DNA of 64,000 bases from Vibrio aquaticus (GCF_003970385.1 NZ_RXZH01000010.1:1-64000); one strand, 5' to 3'; numbered from the stretch's first letter, positions 10,852 to 20,245 are shown. The notes: generated by a model from the sequence alone, not told the origin. Translations and numbers: made by a program.

Positions 10852-12045
10852 GTGCAACTGGCAAATCAAAATGGTCCATCAAAAACTCAGCTCGCGTTAT
10901 TGACGCTGCTTGTTCTATTTAGCCCTCTTGCGATAGATATCTATTTGCCTGCATTGCCTTTGATCTCGTCAACGTTCCACGTGGAACATGCTTTAGCACA
11001 AGATACGATTACATGGTTTTTGTTTGCGATGGGTGTAGGACAGTTGTTTGCTGGCCCGTTGGCAGACAAACTAGGACGTCGGACTGTTGCATTGGCAGGC
11101 GTTAGTATCTATGCCGTGAGCGCTTTATTGGCGTGGAGTGCTCAGAATATCGAGTGGATGCTAGTGGCTCGTTTGCTACAAGGCTTAGGTGCGTGTGCGA
11201 CATCGGTAGCAGCCTTTGCAACAGTTCGCGACATTTTTGGACCAAAGAAAAGTGGAAAAATGATTAGCTACCTAAACGGTGCAATCTGCTTTATTCCTGC
11301 ACTGGCGCCTATTCTTGGTAGTTGGTTGACGCAGCAATTTGGCTGGCGCTCAAACTTTAGTTTTATGGCGGGCTTCGCTGTAGTGGTGCTTGTGTTCCTT
11401 TGGGTAGGTATGAAAGAGAGCAATCCACAGTTAAGCAAAGAACCAGTGTTTAAGCTCAATCGCTACTTAGATGTATTGAAGACGCCATCATTTATTTTCC
11501 ATGCATCTCTTTGTATGTTGGCCATGGCGGTAATCATAGGCTATGTCACATCTGCGCCCGTGGTATTGATGGAAAACTCAGGTCTAACAATGAACGAGTT
11601 TACGTTCTGGTTTGGTGTGAATGCGGTAATTAACATCGCAGCATGCATGAGTGCACCTAAGTTTATGGAAAAGTATGGCACTCACGCTGCACTGACGGTT
11701 GGTATTACCACCTTGATGATTGCGGGTATGGTGATGCTGCTGATCATGAACCACGCGACGCCTCTCGCGTTTATGCTGCCGATCTTCATGTCATCGATCG
11801 GGTTTGCTTGGATTCTTGGTGCAGCGGCAGGTAAAGCGCTGGCGCCATTTGGAGATAAAGCGGGCACCGCGGCGGCACTGCTAGGGCTATTTCAGATGAG
11901 TGGTTCTGGCTTGGTTGTGGGTACGGTACAACGCTTAGGGATGGAGCCTCAGATTATGATCGCCACATTAATGTTGATTGTCACGCCGGCTCTCGCAATC
12001 TTATGGTCGAAGTCAGGAAAAACTTGGCATTATGCAGAGGCTTAA
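10852..12045 (+). CDS. MFS multidrug exporter, Bcr/CflA family
   Basis: A 397-residue, 12-helix major facilitator. The N terminus LLVLFSPLAIDIYLPALPLI and the loop GPLADKLGRRTVALAG are typical of the Bcr/CflA drug:H+ antiporter subfamily. Start is GTG 10852 with GGAG about 8 bases upstream. Divergent from a LysR regulator. A parS-like palindrome lies in the first 140 bases of the gene. Substrate cannot be told from sequence. Confidence 0.92.
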   Translation: MQLANQNGPSKTQLALLTLLVLFSPLAIDIYLPALPLISSTFHVEHALAQDTITWFLFAMGVGQLFAGPLADKLGRRTVALAGVSIYAVSALLAWSAQNIEWMLVARLLQGLGACATSVAAFATVRDIFGPKKSGKMISYLNGAICFIPALAPILGSWLTQQFGWRSNFSFMAGFAVVVLVFLWVGMKESNPQLSKEPVFKLNRYLDVLKTPSFIFHASLCMLAMAVIIGYVTSAPVVLMENSGLTMNEFTFWFGVNAVINIAACMSAPKFMEKYGTHAALTVGITTLMIAGMVMLLIMNHATPLAFMLPIFMSSIGFAWILGAAAGKALAPFGDKAGTAAALLGLFQMSGSGLVVGTVQRLGMEPQIMIATLMLIVTPALAILWSKSGKTWHYAEA

Positions 12046-12127
12046 AGCGCATCTAGCTCTTTGCTATTGATTGTAAACGCTGTATATTTGAGCTTCTTAT
12101 ATCGAAATCTGTGGATACAAACCAACG

Positions 12128-12412
12128 ATGTCAATGACTGCCTACGAGATGGCTCGCGTTATGGAGCAATTGGATACTGCTCCAGATAAAATTATGTTTG
12201 GTAAAGTGCTTAATGAATTAGGCAGCCAAAGTGCAGAGCGCATCCAAAGCGCGGCAAAACAGGTACCGATTGCGGTCCTACGCGACATGGTCTATCAGTT
12301 TCAACAAGTGATTGAGTCTCGTAAAGAAGAGCAGCTTGATGTGTTAGCAAAAGAGATCGCTGCTCAAGGTATCTCAGTTGAGCAGCTAAAAGCGTATCTC
12401 GCTAATAACTAG
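12128..12412 (+). CDS. Small predicted helical protein, function unknown
   Basis: 94 residues, soluble, no signal peptide, Glu/Gln/Ala-rich and predicted mostly helical. The C-terminal EQLDVLAKEIAAQGISVEQLKAYL resembles the linker helices of H-NS-type proteins, but the DNA-binding core (the GRGRKP-type loop) is absent. I do not recognise the family. ATG 12128 or 12134 could start it; neither has a strong ribosome binding site. It stands alone between the exporter and a terminator. Confidence 0.7.
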   Translation: MSMTAYEMARVMEQLDTAPDKIMFGKVLNELGSQSAERIQSAAKQVPIAVLRDMVYQFQQVIESRKEEQLDVLAKEIAAQGISVEQLKAYLANN

Positions 12413-12432
12413 CAGACAGATAAATCGCAATT

Positions 12433-12457
12433 AAACTCGCTTCGGCGAGTTTTTTTA
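12433..12457. terminator. Terminator between the 94-residue gene and asnC
   Basis: AACTCGC-TTCG-GCGAGTT is a perfect 7-bp stem with a stable TTCG loop, followed by TTTTTT on the + strand. The stop codon region of asnC (-) starts right at its edge. Confidence 0.85.
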
Positions 12458-12919
12458 TGGGTTCACGTTACGATTGATAGGGTTTTGCAATGAGATTAAC
12501 GTCTCGGTTGATTGGACTTCATCGATGGCTTGTAGCTTATCAATAAGCACATATTGCAACTCTTCTATCGAACGACACATCAACTTAACGAAGATATTGT
12601 AAGCCCCCGTCGTATAGTAAGCTTCAACCACCTCCTCTAATGCATTGAGCTTTTCAAGTGCAGAATGGTAATCGCGCGCGGCATTCAAGTTGATCCCAAT
12701 AAAACAGCACACGTCATAACCAAGCTTCTTGGTATCCACGATGACTTCCGTTCCCTGAATAATATCGGCTGACTTCATCTTTTCTATCCGCACGTGGATA
12801 GTGGCTGGGCTGACTTCAAAAAGCTTGGCCATCTCTGCGTAAGGAGTACGAGCATCTTCCATCAATGTCTTTAAAATCGCTTTATCCAGGTCATCTAACT
12901 TCATACTTTGAGTGTGCAT
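12455..12919 (-). CDS. asnC: Transcriptional regulator AsnC (Lrp/AsnC family)
   Basis: 154 residues: an N-terminal helix-turn-helix (DKAILKTLMEDARTPYAEMAKLFEVSPATIHVRIEKMK) and a C-terminal RAM ligand domain. AEMAKLF.VSPATIHVRIEKMK, LGYDVCCFIGI and VEAYYTTGAYNIFVKLMCRSIEELQ match E. coli AsnC closely, well beyond general Lrp similarity. AsnC activates asparagine synthetase asnA in response to asparagine. asnA is not the divergent neighbour here; a GGDEF-EAL gene is. A second in-frame ATG at 12904 is possible. Confidence 0.93.
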   Translation of the reverse strand: MHTQSMKLDDLDKAILKTLMEDARTPYAEMAKLFEVSPATIHVRIEKMKSADIIQGTEVIVDTKKLGYDVCCFIGINLNAARDYHSALEKLNALEEVVEAYYTTGAYNIFVKLMCRSIEELQYVLIDKLQAIDEVQSTETLISLQNPINRNVNP

Positions 12920-13021
12920 TCTTTCGGGTCGCTCATGTTAACATCATGGAATAAGTACAAATTATCACCATTGATGATACAATTAAACTCATTCTTCCAT
13001 TCAATTTAAGACTTCCAATTA

Positions 13022-16000
13022 GTGCGCTTTTGTCTCTTATTTCTTACTGCTTTCGTAAGCTTTTTCGCTACAGCTGATGATAAAGACGTGCTGATCGTCC
13101 ACTCCTATCATCATGGCTTCTTCTGGACCGACAGCTTCCAAGACGGGCTTGAGGTGGGTCTTAAAGGCAAAGATATTTCAACGCGAGTGCTCTATTTAGA
13201 CTCAAAGCGTTCACAGACTGACGCTTATTTAGATCGGCTGTACCAGTTATACAAAACCAAGTTTGAGCAAGAGTCATTTCGGGCCGTGGTTGTCAGTGAC
13301 AATAACGCTTTGAGCTTAATGAATCGGTTGGCACCAGAGTTAGGAGATACACCGGTTATTTTTGGTGGGATTAACAATTACTCTCCCGAGCTGCATGCCG
13401 AGCTTCACTCTACCGGTGTGATTGAAGATATCGATCTCTATAGCAACATCTCTTTGATTGAACGCCTGCAGTCCGACATTGAGTCGATCTACATCATTAG
13501 TGACTACTCGGTCACAGGAGATGCGGTTCGCCAGCAGACGAAACGATTCCTCACTAATCATCCTAAATACCAAAATAAAGTCATTTCAGTGGTACCAGAA
13601 AGCTATAGTGAGCTTTTGACATTTGTTGCTAGCTTAGACGAAAGCAGCAGCGTGTTGTTTTGGGTCTATTATAGAGATAGAAACGGAACGGTGAGAACCG
13701 AACTCAGCCAGTGGAAGCAGCTGAATGAAGTGTCAAAGGCGCCAATTTACATGGTTCATGACTTAGGTTTGGGTTACGGTGCGGTAGGGGGCGTAATCCA
13801 AAATGGTAAGGCACATGGCCAGAAAACGGCGGACATTTTACTCGATGTATTGGCTCATCCAGAAAAGTCGTTACCGAAAGTCAGTGTGGGTATCCCTGAA
13901 ATTAAACTCGATTATCAAGCGGTGCTGAAGTGGGGGCTTGGTATTGAAGGTGAAGCGGCGTCGGTGATCTTCAATAAACCGCTCTCGTTTGCTCAGCGTT
14001 ACCGAAGTGAACTGCGATTATTGGGTAGTGTGGTCTTAGTACTCTCGGGCGTCATACTCGCGTTGGTTTACTATCTAAGCCGAATCAAGCGCAGTGAGCA
14101 AATGGCCAAAGAGAGCCAAACGCTGATTGAAATGGTCTTTGATCAAAGTTATCACTTTATTGGCTTGCTGGATAAAAACGGCACAGTGACCTCAAGTAAC
14201 AGCAAACTTCAGCAACTACTTTATGACCAAAACTATCAGGTTGAACGACCTGTATGGCAGCACCCGCACTGGGAAGATGCGGCGGCAACTCAGCTCAAAA
14301 GTTATTTTAATGGCGATAGCAATGATTCAGTGACTCAGTTTGAAGCGGAAATATGGAACGCTGAGCATGGTTCATTGGTACTAGAACTGTCGTTAAAACC
14401 GATCCCATCACTCAATAATGAGCAGCAATACCTGCTGGAAGCTCGTGATATCTCCTCAAGGAAAATAACCGAAGAGCGTCTGTTTCAACGCGAAGCGAAC
14501 CTAAGTCATTACTACGACCAACAGCCAGTGATGATGCTAACGCTGGATGAACAAAATCGCATCCAACAAGCGAACCAGTTTGCAGAGCAGCTCTTGGGTT
14601 ATACCTCTGAGCAATTACTAGGTCATCGTCCAAGAGAGTTCTACCTCGACCCAAATGCATTAATACCTCGTCAGGTGTTGTTACAACCTCAGCAAGCGAT
14701 CAAAGGAGTCTGGAGACGAGATATTGAGTATCGTCACGCAGATGGTCATACCGTGTGGATTCGCGAAAATATTCGTCCATTGGTAGAGTCGGGCCACCTA
14801 TTGATTGTGGGTGAAGACGTTACAGAAACTCGCCAATTGTCTGAGCAGCTCCAATACCAAGCACAACATGACTTACTGACTGGCACTTATAGCCGTAATT
14901 ACTTTGAGCAAGAGCTGATAAAAGCGCTGCAAGAAGTGGAAAGCTATACTCGAACCCATGCGATGTTGTATATCGACTTGGATCAGCTAAAGGTGCTCAA
15001 TGACACCGCTGGCCATGATGCAGGCGACGCCGCGATTCAATTTTGTGCCAGCATGTTGGAAGAGATCTTGCCATATAACACAATATTGGCACGTATGGGC
15101 GGTGATGAGTTTGCCATTCTATTTAAAGACTGCACTGAAACCGACACCAAGAAGCTCGCATCATCGATCATTAATACCCTCGGTGAGTACCCATTTGTTT
15201 GGGAAGATATCCGCCTTAGCTTGAACTGCTCTATCGGCATTCGTTTGATTGACCATACCGCGTTGTCACCACAAATGGTTCATGCGCAGGCCGACACCGC
15301 TTGCCACATCGCCAAAGAAGAAGGGCGTAACCGCTTCAGCTTATATTGCCTTGATGACAAAGAACTGCGTCGTCGAGAGCAAGAAATGGAAAGTGTTAAC
15401 TTGGTACATAACGCATTGGCGAACGACCGCATTGAACTGTTTGCTCAACAAATCTTAGATCTTAAAGATAACTCAGAAGGCATTCACTTCGAGATTCTGA
15501 TTCGAATCAAGAATGCGCAAGGAGAGTACATTTCTCCTGGGATCTTTATGCCTGCATCGGAACGATACAATATTGCCCACTTGTTGGATAAACAGGTCGT
15601 TACCCAGACATTAGATTGGTTTGCCACCCACCCAAGAGAGTTAGAGGCTCTGGGTATGTGCGCAATTAACTTGTCTGGTCATTCGATGGGTAACAAAGAA
15701 TTTATCGCGTTTCTCTTGGATAAGTTGCAAAGCAGCCCAGTACCGTGTGACAAAATTTGTTTAGAGATCACCGAAACAGCAGCCATGAGTAATATGAATC
15801 AAGCCATAGAGTTCTTTACTCAATTGAAAGAGCTTGGTTGCTGGATTGCCTTAGATGATTTCGGTTCGGGCCTGTCTTCATTTGGTTATTTGAAAAAGCT
15901 GCCTGTTGATATTGTGAAGATTGATGGCTTGTTTGTTCGTGATATTGATGTCAACGAAATGGACCATTTGATGGTGCGCTCGATTAACGATCTCGCGAGA

Positions 16001-16159
16001 CAGATGGGCAAAAAAACCGTGGCTGAATTTGTCGAAAATACCCGAATCATCGATCAACTGGTTGAGCTCGAAGTGGACTATGCTCAAGGCTATATCATTG
16101 GCAAGCCAAAGCCGTTGGGCGAACTCGTACAAGAGCTGATGCACAAGCAGAAAGCTTAG
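13022..16159 (+). CDS. Membrane sensor GGDEF-EAL protein with a periplasmic ABC_sub_bind domain
   Basis: 1045 residues. Signal peptide (RFCLLFLTAFVSFFATA), a periplasmic substrate-binding-like domain (DVLIVHSYHHGFFWTDSFQDGL to about residue 310), one membrane segment near 335-355 (LLGSVVLVLSGVILALVYYL), two PAS domains (about 365-480 and 490-610), GGDEF at 693-697 and an EAL domain from about residue 824. The GGDEF signature is intact without an RxxD inhibitory site. The EAL domain keeps EILIR, the NLS, ETE, DDFGSG and KIDG motifs and QGY. Both cyclase and phosphodiesterase activity are therefore possible. Start is GTG 13022. It probably links an external ligand to c-di-GMP level. Confidence 0.93.
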   Translation: MRFCLLFLTAFVSFFATADDKDVLIVHSYHHGFFWTDSFQDGLEVGLKGKDISTRVLYLDSKRSQTDAYLDRLYQLYKTKFEQESFRAVVVSDNNALSLMNRLAPELGDTPVIFGGINNYSPELHAELHSTGVIEDIDLYSNISLIERLQSDIESIYIISDYSVTGDAVRQQTKRFLTNHPKYQNKVISVVPESYSELLTFVASLDESSSVLFWVYYRDRNGTVRTELSQWKQLNEVSKAPIYMVHDLGLGYGAVGGVIQNGKAHGQKTADILLDVLAHPEKSLPKVSVGIPEIKLDYQAVLKWGLGIEGEAASVIFNKPLSFAQRYRSELRLLGSVVLVLSGVILALVYYLSRIKRSEQMAKESQTLIEMVFDQSYHFIGLLDKNGTVTSSNSKLQQLLYDQNYQVERPVWQHPHWEDAAATQLKSYFNGDSNDSVTQFEAEIWNAEHGSLVLELSLKPIPSLNNEQQYLLEARDISSRKITEERLFQREANLSHYYDQQPVMMLTLDEQNRIQQANQFAEQLLGYTSEQLLGHRPREFYLDPNALIPRQVLLQPQQAIKGVWRRDIEYRHADGHTVWIRENIRPLVESGHLLIVGEDVTETRQLSEQLQYQAQHDLLTGTYSRNYFEQELIKALQEVESYTRTHAMLYIDLDQLKVLNDTAGHDAGDAAIQFCASMLEEILPYNTILARMGGDEFAILFKDCTETDTKKLASSIINTLGEYPFVWEDIRLSLNCSIGIRLIDHTALSPQMVHAQADTACHIAKEEGRNRFSLYCLDDKELRRREQEMESVNLVHNALANDRIELFAQQILDLKDNSEGIHFEILIRIKNAQGEYISPGIFMPASERYNIAHLLDKQVVTQTLDWFATHPRELEALGMCAINLSGHSMGNKEFIAFLLDKLQSSPVPCDKICLEITETAAMSNMNQAIEFFTQLKELGCWIALDDFGSGLSSFGYLKKLPVDIVKIDGLFVRDIDVNEMDHLMVRSINDLARQMGKKTVAEFVENTRIIDQLVELEVDYAQGYIIGKPKPLGELVQELMHKQKA

Positions 16160-16220
16160 TACCTAATTAGAAAATCCAGTACACTGCGCACAGATATCGT
16201 AATCGGCTTTGGAGCACTTC

Positions 16221-17000
16221 GTGCAACTACAACTTCAATGTGAAGACTCAACTCAACTCGACCGTTTTCAACAGCTCACCGCACGCTGGGGGCTGACTCA
16301 TGATCAAGACAGTCTTTTCGCTTTAGTGCTGACGGCGGAACGTCTTGAGCTGCGTAAGCTCGATGAGCCAAAGTTGGGCGCGATTTTTGTTGATCTTGCC
16401 GGTGGGGCTGTCGCTCATCGTCGTAAGTTTGGTGGCGGTAAAGGGCAGGCAATTGCCAAAGCTGCAGGCCTCAATAAAGGTACGACACCGACCATTCTAG
16501 ATGGTACAGCGGGCTTGGGCCGAGATGCGTTCGTGTTGGCTTCATTGGGTTGTAAAGTTCAAATGGTTGAACGTCACCCAGTGGTCGCAGCGTTACTTGA
16601 TGATGGCTTAGAGCGCGCTAAACAAGACGCTGAAATTGGCGGATGGGTGAGTGAAAGAATGTCGCTCATTCACGCATCAAGCCTCAATGCGCTTGATGAT
16701 CTCGCCCAAGATGAAGAATTTGCTAAGCCTGATGTTGTGTACCTCGATCCAATGTACCCACACCCAGAAAACAAAAAGAAAAGCGCTCTGGTTAAGAAAG
16801 AGATGCGAGTTTTCCAATCTTTAGTCGGCGCTGACTTAGATGCTGATGGATTGCTAGAGCCTGCTTTAGCGTTAGCGACTAAACGAGTTGTAGTAAAACG
16901 CCCGGATTATGCCGACTGGTTACATGAACAAAAGCCGTCAATGGCGATCGAGACCAAAAAGAACCGCTTTGATGTTTATGTCATTGCTTCAATGACTTAG
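16221..17000 (+). CDS. rsmJ: 16S rRNA guanine-N2-methyltransferase RsmJ
   Basis: Methylates G1516 of 16S rRNA with SAM. Matches E. coli RsmJ/YhiQ in [58 protein letters not shown] (SAM site) and [15 protein letters not shown], with the [21 protein letters not shown] block. The frame opens upstream at TTG 16209; GTG 16221 has GGAG 6 bases before it and is preferred, giving 259 residues. Confidence 0.95.
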   Translation: MQLQLQCEDSTQLDRFQQLTARWGLTHDQDSLFALVLTAERLELRKLDEPKLGAIFVDLAGGAVAHRRKFGGGKGQAIAKAAGLNKGTTPTILDGTAGLGRDAFVLASLGCKVQMVERHPVVAALLDDGLERAKQDAEIGGWVSERMSLIHASSLNALDDLAQDEEFAKPDVVYLDPMYPHPENKKKSALVKKEMRVFQSLVGADLDADGLLEPALALATKRVVVKRPDYADWLHEQKPSMAIETKKNRFDVYVIASMT

Positions 17001-17095
17001 TGAACAGAGTAAAAAACTGACGATTTTATTGCTTGCGCATCAATACTTTTGAAGGTATATCTTACTAAGAACTATTCGTATTCTTAGCTAAGGTT

Positions 17096-17653
17096 GTGGG
17101 TGTGGCTAAACGTCTGTGTAAGATGAATCGCAAACAAATTGCAGAAAACTTGGGAGATATTCACCGCCTTGTCGTTGAACCTAAGTTTGTATGTCGATCC
17201 TGTGCTCGTTCGTCATCGGACAACGCTAGTCTGTGCAAGCCTGCAGCGATTCCTCCTCAAGCCTGCCAAGATAAGCCTATCAGTGAGCAACAGAAATGCG
17301 GCTTATTAATCGAAGCATTACCTAAACCTCAGCAATCACCACAAAAAGCCGAAGCGGTTCGTCGCATTGTAGATCGAGTGAAGCACAAAGCTCAGCAAGA
17401 TAAGTCCGTTGTGCGTGAAGATAGTATCGAAGCAACTGCATTAGAGTTAGTCGACAAAAAGGCGATTAAGAAAGCGAAGAAGGCCGCTAAGAAGCAATTT
17501 AAGCAGCAGAAAAAGCTGATTAAGCTGGCGAAAAAGCAACACAAGCTGATGAAGAAACAAAGGAAGCTAGAAGCGAGTATTGAATACTCTCAAAAGCAGT
17601 TGGCGGTTATCCCGCAAGAGAGCTCAGCTTGCAAAGGTGCTAATCTGCACTAA
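17096..17653 (+). CDS. Cys-containing, Lys-rich protein of unknown function
   Basis: 185 residues from GTG 17096 (AAGG just upstream; GTG 17102 also possible). The N-terminal third carries FVCRSCARSSSDNASLC, a CxxC plus nearby Cys that could bind metal, then a linker rich in Pro/Gln. Residues about 120-160 are dominated by Lys (KKAIKKAKKAAKKQFKQQKK) and look like a basic helix or coiled coil that could contact nucleic acid. No catalytic domain recognised. It may be a vibrio-restricted protein. Confidence 0.75.
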   Translation: MGVAKRLCKMNRKQIAENLGDIHRLVVEPKFVCRSCARSSSDNASLCKPAAIPPQACQDKPISEQQKCGLLIEALPKPQQSPQKAEAVRRIVDRVKHKAQQDKSVVREDSIEATALELVDKKAIKKAKKAAKKQFKQQKKLIKLAKKQHKLMKKQRKLEASIEYSQKQLAVIPQESSACKGANLH

Positions 17654-17663
17654 TCAAACCGGT

Positions 17664-17702
17664 ATTAAAAAAATCGCCCTCCAAACGGAGGGCGATTTTT
17701 TT
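17664..17702. terminator. Bidirectional terminator
   Basis: AAAAATCGCCCTCC-AAAC-GGAGGGCGATTTTT is a perfect 14-bp stem with A and T runs on either side. It serves both the Cys/Lys-rich gene (+) and yigM (-). Confidence 0.93.
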
Positions 17703-18576
17703 ATGCTTGGTAGCTTTGCTCAACTCTGCGTTTTACCCAGGTTTCATTGACCCAAAGAGACAACAAGATAATTGCACCACCAATGGCTAATTGTGGGATA
17801 TCAACATCGCGATTCCAGATAACTATGTTAACGATCAAGCCGGCAGGAACGAGGGCATTGTTCATCACAGCCAGCGCGCCGGCATTAACCATGGTTGCAC
17901 CTTTGTTCCACGCAAAGTAACCCAGGCCAGATGCAATTAATCCTAAGTAGGTTAATACGCCCCACTGAGTGCTGGTGGTTGGTAGCTTATCTAGGTTACC
18001 CATTAAGGCGAAAGCCACGGTTGCCACACACAGAGCACCTAAGTAGAAATAACCAAAGATCGTGTGCTGAGGCAGTTCAACTTCATACTGCTCCATTAAA
18101 TGTTTATAACCGACTTGGCCTATCGCAAAACAGATGTTCGCCCCTTGAACGACTAAAAAGCCCGCTACAAAGTTTTCGTTGACGCCGGCAAACTTAATGA
18201 AGGCCGCACCTGCTACCGCAATGACCGCGCTAACCAAATACCAAGGTGAGAAACGACGTTTCAGTAAATCATAAATCAGAGTGACGTAGATCGGCGTGAA
18301 GACGGTGAAAAGTAGCACTTCTGGAACAGAAAGCAGTAGGAAAGATTGGTAGTAGAAGCAGTACATTAAACCGAGTTGGAATCCGCCAACGGTCATTAAC
18401 TTAGCAATCAGTCTTTTATCGACCCCTTTGAATTTAAGGAACGGCAAAAAGACCAAGCTTGCCAACGCGACACGCATGAAAACGGAAAACCATGAATCAA
18501 CCTGACCGGCAAGATAGACACCAATCAGGCTGAATGAAAATGCCCACAGAAGAGTGACGGCAGAAAGATAACCCAT
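17701..18576 (-). CDS. yigM: EamA-family biotin transporter YigM
   Basis: A 291-residue, ten-helix DMT/EamA protein. It matches E. coli YigM closely: LLWAFSFSLIGVYLAGQVDS, MRVALASLVFLPFL, SVPEVLLFTVFTPIYVTLIYDL and GLGYFAWNKGATMVNAGAL. YigM is the proteobacterial biotin uptake protein. The gene is convergent with the Cys/Lys-rich gene and lies 57 bases downstream of uspA on the same strand. A BirA operator was not recognised upstream. Confidence 0.88.
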   Translation of the reverse strand: MGYLSAVTLLWAFSFSLIGVYLAGQVDSWFSVFMRVALASLVFLPFLKFKGVDKRLIAKLMTVGGFQLGLMYCFYYQSFLLLSVPEVLLFTVFTPIYVTLIYDLLKRRFSPWYLVSAVIAVAGAAFIKFAGVNENFVAGFLVVQGANICFAIGQVGYKHLMEQYEVELPQHTIFGYFYLGALCVATVAFALMGNLDKLPTTSTQWGVLTYLGLIASGLGYFAWNKGATMVNAGALAVMNNALVPAGLIVNIVIWNRDVDIPQLAIGGAIILLSLWVNETWVKRRVEQSYQA

Positions 18577-18633
18577 AACTAAGACTCATTATCAAAAATT
18601 ATGGGCGCAGTTTATACCAATATCGCTCACGAA

Positions 18634-19059
18634 TCAGTCTTTCAGTGGTACAACCAACATATCGACTGGCGAACAGTTGATTAACTGACGCGTTGAGGAA
18701 AGCAGCTTACTCCAGAAATCTTGATGATGGCCGCACACAACCAAATCAATATTGAACTCTTTGATGGTATCGCACAGCTCATTACTTAAGTCGCCACTGC
18801 CGACCAAGGTATGTTTCACAGGGAAGTTAGCGTGTTCGGCTAGGTTCTGTAACTGGCGCTGAGACGCTTCAATTGCCTGATGCTGGGTTTCCGCAAGGTT
18901 AATATCAATTAAGCCAGTATAGAGCTCAGCGTAGTTCACATCGATATGAACAAAGGAAAGATCTGCGCCCAGTGGTTTGGCTAACGCGACGCTCTTCTCG
19001 ACCAACAGCTTGCTGTCTTCAGACAGGTCAATGGCAACCAAAATATGTCGATAACTCAT
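18634..19059 (-). CDS. uspA: Universal stress protein A
   Basis: 141 residues from MSYRHILVAIDLSEDS, matching E. coli UspA through DVNYAELYTGLIDINLAE, LVVCGHHQDFWSKLLSSTRQLIN and VDMLVVPL. The frame is open 14 codons further upstream, but the ATG whose complement is at 19057-19059 has AAGGAG 6-8 bases before it. UspA accumulates under growth arrest. Divergent from ftnA, with uspB nearby as in enterobacteria (uspA-uspB neighbourhood). Confidence 0.95.
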   Translation of the reverse strand: MSYRHILVAIDLSEDSKLLVEKSVALAKPLGADLSFVHIDVNYAELYTGLIDINLAETQHQAIEASQRQLQNLAEHANFPVKHTLVGSGDLSNELCDTIKEFNIDLVVCGHHQDFWSKLLSSTRQLINCSPVDMLVVPLKD

Positions 19060-19216
19060 GATGCTATCTCCTTGTAGAGGGTACTGATTAAAGATTAGCA
19101 CCTTCGTTAGGCAAATTTTGTAGAAGTGATCTCAGATCCACATTTGTTAAACAAAGTGTTAAGGTGGCGATAATGATATAGTCAATTTAACTTCATAGAC
19201 TTAGTAGGAGTAGCAA

Positions 19217-19744
19217 ATGCTTTCTCAAGCAATGGTTGAACAATTGAATGAGCAAATTAATCTCGAATTTTTCTCATCCAATCTATACTTACAAATGAGT
19301 GCTTGGTGTGAAGACAAAGGATTCGAAGGCGCCGCTGAATTTTTACGTGCGCACGCCGTAGAAGAAATGGAGCACATGCAACGTCTTTTCACTTACGTGA
19401 GCGAGACAGGCGCAATGCCAATTTTGGGTGCGATTGAAGCACCAAAGCACGAGTTCAATAGTCTGGGTGATGTATTTCGCGAGACGTTTGAACATGAACA
19501 AATGATTACTGAGAAGATCAATAAACTGGCTCATGTCGCGTTTACTTCTCAAGACTATTCTACGTTCAACTTCTTACAGTGGTACGTTGCTGAGCAGCAC
19601 GAGGAAGAGAAGTTATTTAAAGGGATCTTAGATAAGCTGGATCTAGTAGGTGAAGATGGCAAAGCGCTGTTCTTTATCGACAAAGATTTAGCTGCTTTGG
19701 CAAAAGAAGGTTCATCTTCAATTATGGATGCCCCTGCTGAATAA
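19217..19744 (+). CDS. ftnA: Ferritin FtnA (non-haem)
   Basis: A 175-residue four-helix ferritin storing iron as ferric mineral in a 24-mer. Ferroxidase ligands are visible in [15 protein letters not shown] (Glu17 region), HAVEEMEHM (E, E, H) and [14 protein letters not shown] 19217 is preceded by TAGGAGTAGCAA, a strong ribosome binding site. Divergent from uspA, followed by a weak terminator and uspB. Confidence 0.96.
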   Translation: MLSQAMVEQLNEQINLEFFSSNLYLQMSAWCEDKGFEGAAEFLRAHAVEEMEHMQRLFTYVSETGAMPILGAIEAPKHEFNSLGDVFRETFEHEQMITEKINKLAHVAFTSQDYSTFNFLQWYVAEQHEEEKLFKGILDKLDLVGEDGKALFFIDKDLAALAKEGSSSIMDAPAE

Positions 19745-19751
19745 ACTTCAG

Positions 19752-19782
19752 CAAAAGACACTCTAAGCAGATCGTCTTTTTC
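19752..19782 (+). terminator. Probable terminator after ftnA
   Basis: AAAAGAC and GTCTTTT flank a 14-base loop that can form an inner TCT-AAGC-AGA stem, then TTTTTC. A moderate-quality intrinsic terminator 8 bases after ftnA. Confidence 0.55.
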
Positions 19783-19815
19783 TCCGGGGATGCATGAAGA
19801 TGTAGGGAGGAAAAG

Positions 19816-20139
19816 ATGATCAGTGCAGACACAATTCTATTCGCATTAATGATGGTAACCATCGTCAATATGGCGCGTTACCTTACCGCATTACGCTCTC
19901 TCATTTACATTATGCGAGAAGCGCACCCCTTGCTTTATCAACAAGTCGATGGCAATGGTTTCTTTACCACCCACGGCAACGTGACCAAGCAGTTTCGACT
20001 TTTCCATTACCTGAAGAGCAAAGAGTACCACCATCACCATGATGAGGTATTTACTGGTAAATGCGATCGTGTCAGAGAGTTGTTTATTCTCTCAACGTCA
20101 CTGTTGGCTGTAACCTTACTGGCAGCGATGATTCTTTAG
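19816..20139 (+). CDS. uspB: Universal stress protein B
   Basis: 107 residues with a membrane segment at each end ([17 protein letters not shown] and [20 protein letters not shown]). [37 protein letters not shown] and [10 protein letters not shown] match E. coli UspB, a sigma-S-dependent membrane protein needed for ethanol resistance in stationary phase. GGGAGGAAAAG precedes the ATG. Confidence 0.93.
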   Translation: MISADTILFALMMVTIVNMARYLTALRSLIYIMREAHPLLYQQVDGNGFFTTHGNVTKQFRLFHYLKSKEYHHHHDEVFTGKCDRVRELFILSTSLLAVTLLAAMIL

Positions 20140-20191
20140 CCACTCAATTGGCTTTCCAATGAAAAGTCGATAGAATAAGCGTTCGAATTAC

Positions 20192-20222
20192 AAAGGATGT
20201 GCGTTATGCACATCCTTTTTTA
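20192..20222 (+). terminator. Terminator after uspB
   Basis: AAAGGATGTGC-GTTAT-GCACATCCTTT is an 11-bp perfect stem followed by TTTT. It also forms the start of the short gap before yhiN. Confidence 0.9.
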
Positions 20223-20245
20223 TTGGTTATTTGTGAGTAGTTTTC

